This document shows positions 59,974 to 64,000 of a stretch of DNA of 64,000 nucleotides, one piece after another. Source of the DNA: VRUE01 sp963716735 (GTDB lineage: Bacteria > Actinomycetota > Thermoleophilia > Solirubrobacterales > 70-9). The translations under genes were made by a program, and so were the position numbers. Within the stretch, counting starts at the first letter, position 1. Every line of letters starts with the position of its first letter. The DNA lies in NCBI GenBank assembly GCA_963716735.1, contig OY970321.1:992001-1056000 (forward strand), written 5' to 3'. The notes under the pieces were generated by a model that was not told the origin of the DNA, did no database searches, and saw only the letters and a list, made by a program, of their open reading frames with translations.

Positions 59974-60871
59974 GGATCGCCCAGAACAGCGGCTCCCGCG
60001 ACTTGCGCCGGTTGTAGCGGAACGCGTACTCGTCTAGGTAGGCCTGCAAGTAGTCGGTGCTGATCGCGTGGTAGACGCCGCGCACGCCAGTCTTGAACAA
60101 GCCGAAGAAGCCCTCCACGGTCTGGGTGTGCGTCTCGCCCACCGCGTAGATCTGGGCCTTGTGCTTGATCCGGCGATGGCCCCGATAGTCCCGGCCGATG
60201 CTCTCGTAGATCGTGAACTCGTCCGTGAACAGCATCGAGGACGGTAGGACGTGCTCGCGCACGACGCGGCCAACCGTTCGCCCGCCCCGGTCCGGCACGA
60301 CCAGCGGCCGGACCCGCCCGCCGCGCTCGACCATCGCGAGGATCGTCGGCCGGTAGCTTTTCCGCTTGAGTTTCTGCGCGTGAGTTTCGGTGGCGCGAGG
60401 GTTGCCGCCATAGGCCGACTCGTCAACCTCGACGCTCCCCTCCAGCGGACCGTCTTCGTCGTCGGCCAGGAGCGTGCGGATCTGCTTGAACATCCGATGG
60501 GCGGTCTTATAGGTGACGCCGATCTCGCGCTCCAACTGCTTCGCGCTAATCCCGCAGCGCGTGCTGCTCATTAGGTAGATCGCGAAGAACCAGAGCTGCA
60601 AGCTCACCGTCGACTTGTGAAAGATGGTGCCGGCGGTCGGATAGACGTGGTGGCCGCAGAACTGGCAGCTATAGGCCGAGCGGCTTTTGATCCGGTGGAA
60701 CTTGCTCGCTTTCTCGCACTTGGGGCACTCGGTACCGTCGGAGAAGAAGCGCTCCTTCAGGTGCTCGAGACAGGCGTCATTGTCCGGGAACAACTCTAGG
60801 AACCGCGAGTAGGTCATCTGGCTTTCGCTCGACGCGGCGGGAGCTACTGAATTGCGGTTCCGTGCTGCCAT
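59936..60871 (-). CDS. IS1595-family transposase
   Basis: 311 residues. An N-terminal zinc ribbon (CPKC...CQFC) and the opening 'MTYSRFLELFPDNDACLEHL' are followed by the ISXO2-like DDE core: 'GSVEVDESAYGG', 'SMLFTDEFTIYESIG', 'HTQTVEGFFGLFKTG' and the terminal 'HAISTDYLQAYLDEYAFRYN'. All expected acidic residues seem present, so activity is possible. I could not find matching terminal repeats by eye, so element borders are not given. The gene may run from a leaderless promoter. Confidence 0.9.
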   Translation of the reverse strand: MAARNRNSVAPAASSESQMTYSRFLELFPDNDACLEHLKERFFSDGTECPKCEKASKFHRIKSRSAYSCQFCGHHVYPTAGTIFHKSTVSLQLWFFAIYLMSSTRCGISAKQLEREIGVTYKTAHRMFKQIRTLLADDEDGPLEGSVEVDESAYGGNPRATETHAQKLKRKSYRPTILAMVERGGRVRPLVVPDRGGRTVGRVVREHVLPSSMLFTDEFTIYESIGRDYRGHRRIKHKAQIYAVGETHTQTVEGFFGLFKTGVRGVYHAISTDYLQAYLDEYAFRYNRRKSREPLFWAILNRVQKVAPASS

Positions 60872-60883
60872 GTCTGAATGATA
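60872..60883 (-). promoter_or_regulatory. -10-like box at the IS1595 transposase start
   Basis: On the reverse strand TATCAT lies six bases upstream of the ATG and would give a leaderless transcript. The region also contains GTCTG and CAGAC flanking the box, an inverted repeat that might allow binding by the transposase or a host protein. Confidence 0.4.
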
Positions 60884-61122
60884 CCAGACACACGTACATC
60901 AGGGGCCTCCCCCAACGTACCTAGGTTGTCGCTTGAATCGTGAATAGACTCGATAAACCGCGCTGGGCCGACGAATCCGGAACATGAGAGCAAAAAGTCC
61001 TGAGCATTTCTCGGTCAGAGCACGGAAATCGCGTTGCAGGTTGGCGGATCGCCTGAACGGGTGCTAATGTCCGAACTCATGCTCAGTCGGCCCCCGGAAG
61101 AGGGGTAGCGGGCTGGGCGCCG

Positions 61123-61149
61123 TCAGGCCCATCTTTTTGGTGGGCCTGA
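61123..61149 (+). terminator. Hairpin upstream of the DUF3800 gene
   Basis: TCAGGCCCA (61123-61131) pairs with TGGGCCTGA (61141-61149) around a loop containing TTTTT, and TGCTTTT follows. It ends 32 bases before GTG 61182. It can act as terminator/attenuator for transcripts entering from the left. Its position argues against starts at 61137 or 61149 for the gene. Confidence 0.45.
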
Positions 61150-61181
61150 TGCTTTTCCAGGGGACATGCGAGACTCCCCGC

Positions 61182-62000
61182 GTGCCCAAAGCGAGCCTCA
61201 GGGACGAGGACTACGTCGCCTATCTCGATGAGTCGGGCGAGAATGGTCTACAGGTCGTCGCTGGCGTCCTGATCCCCGCACGCTGGCTACGGGGAGCCGA
61301 GCGTCGCTGGCGCGACTTCGTCCGGGGAGAATTAGGCAGCAGATCAGGACGGCTTGAGGTAAAGGGGCGCGATTTGATAGCGGGCAAAGGAGTCTCGCTG
61401 AAGGCCCAACAGATGATGCTCACTGGCGGTTCACCACCTTTGAGCGCGAGGGCGGCTGGGCGCATGTTCTATCGAGACGCGCTGGAGCACATCGCCATGA
61501 TCAACCAGGTCCGTGTTCTGGCGGTGGGCTTGCCGACTAAGCATCCGCTCGAGGTGTATCGCCTGTGGTTCTGGATGGCCTATGCCCTGCTTGTCGAGAA
61601 AGCCCGTGCGCCTCGCCCTCGACTTCCACTGACCGTCATCGACGGGGAGGACGCGTCGTTCCGCTCAGCTCAGGATCTTGTCGCCCACCGCTTCTACCAC
61701 GCCTTCCCAAAGTGCCAGCCCTATGTAGGCAGGGGTCACCAGTGGTTCGTCGGCGGCTCCGTTCACCAGGACAGCGAACTGCATCCGCTTATCCAGATGG
61801 CCGATCTCGTTGCAGGGGCGGCGCGCCATTCGATTGCTGATCGCAAACCTCAGGGCGCCTGGTACGACAAGCACCTCGTCGGTCGAGCGAAGAAATCTAA
61901 GAGGCGGATAGACGCCTCGGCACAAGCCTTATCGCAGCTCAAACGACTGTCCAAGACCGACAACTGCGGTAGTGGCTGGAGAGACGCACTGCTTCCCTGA
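61182..62000 (+). CDS. DUF3800-domain protein
   Basis: 272 residues from GTG 61182. The DUF3800 signature 'YVAYLDESGENG' lies near the start and 'LHPLIQMADLVAGAARHSI' near the end; the fold is RNase H-like, with Asp and Glu of DESG and the Asp of MADL as likely metal ligands, plus 'PLTVIDGEDASFRS' in the centre. Members are frequent in mobile and defence-associated regions, and nuclease function is suspected but not shown. It follows the IS1595 transposase region and may be cargo. Confidence 0.8.
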   Translation: MPKASLRDEDYVAYLDESGENGLQVVAGVLIPARWLRGAERRWRDFVRGELGSRSGRLEVKGRDLIAGKGVSLKAQQMMLTGGSPPLSARAAGRMFYRDALEHIAMINQVRVLAVGLPTKHPLEVYRLWFWMAYALLVEKARAPRPRLPLTVIDGEDASFRSAQDLVAHRFYHAFPKCQPYVGRGHQWFVGGSVHQDSELHPLIQMADLVAGAARHSIADRKPQGAWYDKHLVGRAKKSKRRIDASAQALSQLKRLSKTDNCGSGWRDALLP

Positions 62001-62091
62001 CGATCTACTGGCCGTCGCCTCCGCGCCATACGTGCTTCGGCTACATATTTCCCATGCGGCGGACGCCCGAAACCGCTAGGTTGCGCCCTCG

Positions 62092-63381
62092 ATGGCCGAC
62101 GTGCGCCCCATCCACGCGACCCACTACGACCTTGGCGTGGTCGGGTCTCTCCAAGATGTCGCGGCACCGCCGTATGACGTGATCGATGCGGATATGCGGG
62201 CCGATCTGCTGGCGCGCTCCCCCTACAACGCCGTCGCGATCGACCTGCCGAAACCCTACGGCGAGACCGGGCCGCAGCAGACCGACGACGACCCCTACGA
62301 GCGGGCGGCGCGGACGATGGACGAGTGGCGGCAGGCCGGAGCGCTCGTCTCCGACACCGAGCCGGCGATCTGGGCGATGACCCAGGACTACACCGGCCCC
62401 GATGGCACCCTTCGCACCCGTCACGGAATCCTCGCCCGCGTCCGGGTGGAGGACTTCTCCGCCGGCCAGGTCCTGCCCCATGAGCGCACCCTGCCGGGTC
62501 CGAAGAAGGATCGCCTCGACTTGACCCGCGCCACCCGCCACAACCTCTCGCCAATCTTCTCGCTCAGCACCGAGGACCCCTGGCCGCTGGTCGCGCCGAC
62601 GATCGAAGCCGAGGATCCCTGGGGCGAAGCGACCGACGAAGGCGGCACGGTCACCAAGGTCTGGCGGGTGGGCGTCCCGGAGACCCTCGGCGAGGTCACC
62701 GAGCTGCTCTCCAGCGCGCAGCTGCTGATCGCCGACGGCCACCACCGCTACGAGACGGCGATCGCCTACCGCGACGAGGTCGGCGGCGAGGGCGATCACA
62801 ACTTCACCCTAATGGCGCTGACCGGCCTCGACGATCCCGGCCTCACCGTCTTCCCCACCCACCGCCTGCTCTCCGGCTTCGCCGGCGACGAGGAGCGCCA
62901 ACGCCGCCTCGGCGGGGGCCTGCGCGAGCTGTTCGACGCGACCGAGGTCCCGCTCGACCAGCTCGACCCGCTCGGCGAGGAGGGTGTCGGCGTCTTCGGC
63001 CTCTACGACTCCTTCCACAAACGCGGCTTCCGCCTGCGGCTCAAGGACAGCGCGGTCGCGGCCCTCGACGAGCAGCTCGCCGGCAAGCCCGAGGCCTACC
63101 GCCGGCTCGACGCCGCGATCCTCGAGACGCTCGTCCTCAAGGGGATCGCCGGCCTCAGCGAAGACGACATCCTCGCCAAGCGCGGGCTCGGCTACTCGAA
63201 GAGCGTCGAGGACTCGCTGGCGCTGCTCGAAGACGGCGCCTACGACGTCGCCTTCATCCTCCGCCCGATCCCCGTCGACCAGGTCAAGGCGATCTGCGAG
63301 AGCGACGAGAACATGCCGCCGAAGTCCACTTACTTCTTCCCCAAGGTCCTCACCGGCCTGGTCTTCAACCCGGTCGTCTGA
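62092..63381 (+). CDS. DUF1015-family protein
   Basis: 429 residues, the usual length. 'VAAPPYDVIDADMRADLLAR', 'SPYNAVAIDLPKPY', 'HERTLPGPKKDRLDL', 'IADGHHRYETAIAYRDE' and the C-terminal 'ENMPPKSTYFFPKVLTGLVF' are hallmark blocks. The family is related to ParB/sulfiredoxin-fold serine kinases and is suspected to act as a kinase, but the substrate is unproven. ATG 62092. The cobalamin adenosyltransferase gene follows after 25 bases. Confidence 0.88.
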   Translation: MADVRPIHATHYDLGVVGSLQDVAAPPYDVIDADMRADLLARSPYNAVAIDLPKPYGETGPQQTDDDPYERAARTMDEWRQAGALVSDTEPAIWAMTQDYTGPDGTLRTRHGILARVRVEDFSAGQVLPHERTLPGPKKDRLDLTRATRHNLSPIFSLSTEDPWPLVAPTIEAEDPWGEATDEGGTVTKVWRVGVPETLGEVTELLSSAQLLIADGHHRYETAIAYRDEVGGEGDHNFTLMALTGLDDPGLTVFPTHRLLSGFAGDEERQRRLGGGLRELFDATEVPLDQLDPLGEEGVGVFGLYDSFHKRGFRLRLKDSAVAALDEQLAGKPEAYRRLDAAILETLVLKGIAGLSEDDILAKRGLGYSKSVEDSLALLEDGAYDVAFILRPIPVDQVKAICESDENMPPKSTYFFPKVLTGLVFNPVV

Positions 63382-63406
63382 GCCCGAGCGCCCTTAGGAT
63401 GGGCGT

Positions 63407-63973
63407 GTGGTGAAGATCTACACGAAGAAGGGCGACGACGGCTCGACCTCGCTCTGGTACGGCGGGCGCGTGCCCAAGCACCACGGCCGCACCGAGGCCT
63501 ACGGCGCGCTCGACGAAGCCTGCTCGCAGCTCGGCGTCGCCCGAGCCCTCTGCGGCCCCGAGCAGGCGGAGCTCGCGGCAGACCTCCTTCGCCTCCAGGA
63601 CGACATCTTCGTCGCCGGGGCGGAGCTGGCGACCGCGCCGGAGGCCGCCGAGCGGCTCGAAGACGGGGTCAGCCGCACCACCGAGGCGATGGTCGCCGAG
63701 CTGGAGGAGGGAATCGACCGCTATATGGACCGGGTCGAGCTGCCGCCGCAGTTCGTGATCCCGGGGGGCAACCAGCTCTCCGCCCAGCTCGACGTAGCCC
63801 GCACGACGATCCGCCGCGCCGAGCGCCGCATCAGCGAACTCAACGAGGCCGGCGAGCTGGCCGGCGAGACGGTGATCCACTTCGTCAACCGCGCCTCCGA
63901 CCTCACCTACGCGATGGCACGCTTCGCCGACGTCGAGGATCCGGCGCTGTTCGAGGGCCGGCGCAAAGCCTGA
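63407..63973 (+). CDS. Cob(I)alamin adenosyltransferase, PduO type
   Basis: 188 residues. 'VKIYTKKGDDGSTSLWYGGR' is the ATP-binding start (KIYTK.GD.G.T) and 'RTEAYGALDEACSQLG' follows; 'FVIPGGNQLSAQLDVARTTI' and 'RRAERR' with 'FVNRASDLTYAMARFAD' complete the family pattern, including the Arg and Asp-Leu residues of the active site. It attaches the adenosyl group to cobalamin for B12-dependent enzymes. GTG 63407 or 63410 starts the gene. Partner B12 enzymes are not in the window. Confidence 0.92.
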   Translation: MVKIYTKKGDDGSTSLWYGGRVPKHHGRTEAYGALDEACSQLGVARALCGPEQAELAADLLRLQDDIFVAGAELATAPEAAERLEDGVSRTTEAMVAELEEGIDRYMDRVELPPQFVIPGGNQLSAQLDVARTTIRRAERRISELNEAGELAGETVIHFVNRASDLTYAMARFADVEDPALFEGRRKA

Positions 63974-63977
63974 GGCA

Positions 63978-64000
63978 ATGAAGGTCGTAGCCCGACGCCG
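63978..64000 (+). CDS. Start of a further gene, cut by the window end
   Basis: ATG 63978 with GAGG two to five bases upstream opens MKVVARRR..., four bases after the previous stop. Only seven complete codons are visible, so no product can be named; it is probably in the same operon as the adenosyltransferase. Confidence 0.5.

Noticed and set aside
60872..60960. IS1595 terminal inverted repeat
   Set aside because: GGGGG/CCCCC-like sequence near 60900 had no convincing partner near 59930, so the element borders were not called.

Overview
The window is 64 kb of high-GC DNA that is densely coded on both strands. It has mostly short intergenic gaps, frequent GTG/TTG starts, ATGA/GTGA stop-start overlaps and three tRNA genes. 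The gene content points to a non-mycelial actinobacterium, most likely Thermoleophilia/Solirubrobacterales: a DGPF (YCII) protein plus ECF42-type sigma factor, an NhaA-DsbA fusion, a bacterial Lon, many secreted proteins with 'NAVT..KIKNGAIT' repeats, and Tat components. The lineage is an inference from gene content; no rRNA or ribosomal-protein gene is present to confirm it.

Layout. 1-5.5 kb: the end of a secreted Ig-like repeat protein, then a leftward cluster of a Tat-type sulfatase, a seven-bladed beta-propeller and a secreted formylglycine-generating-enzyme-like protein. 5.6-13.4 kb: a scarred accessory region with regulators, secreted proteins, an ORF6N protein, toxin-antitoxin relics and an XRE-nucleotidyltransferase antitoxin. 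It is punctuated by three same-direction copies of the 3' end of an alcohol/formaldehyde dehydrogenase gene; only the rightmost copy belongs to an intact gene. 13.2-15.5 kb: that dehydrogenase with an NAD-dependent formate dehydrogenase, a two-gene C1 oxidation module. 15.5-36.3 kb: ordinary chromosome, with glutamate decarboxylase, an Abi/HEPN protein, DGPF/ECF42, SDR, DUF488, nitronate monooxygenase, quinone reductase, MFS exporter, HxlR, Lon, a DksA-like protein, NhaA-DsbA, SET-domain protein, DegV, GNAT and TatA/TatC. It ends in a leftward operon of YihY, an acylphosphatase fused to a LigD-type 3'-phosphoesterase, Ogt and a VOC protein.

36.4-43.8 kb: a defence island ending at tRNA-His. 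It holds an 853-residue SF2 helicase with an apparent C-terminal PD-(D/E)XK nuclease, and an AAA ATPase/subtilase pair resembling IetAS. 43.9-57.3 kb: an amidotransferase, an intact IS481-family element with a visible target duplication, secreted and membrane proteins (several very small), photolyase, tRNA-Arg, CsbD, a hydrolase, a large membrane glycosyltransferase-like protein, MsrA, GrpB and tRNA-Pro. 57.3-62.0 kb: a second accessory patch with an HTH plus LAGLIDADG-like protein, a small winged-helix/XRE operon with a strong terminator, a hypothetical protein behind an inverted-repeat operator, an IS1595-family transposase and DUF3800. 62.1-64 kb: DUF1015, a PduO-type cobalamin adenosyltransferase and the first codons of another gene.

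Genes that appear to work together are the sulfatase/propeller/FGE-like cluster at the cell surface, FDH with the Zn-dehydrogenase in formaldehyde-to-CO2 oxidation, DGPF with ECF42, TatA with TatC, the IetAS-like pair beside the helicase-nuclease, and the phosphoesterase fusion with Ogt in DNA repair. All functional statements rest on motifs read by eye and on family knowledge; no database search was run.
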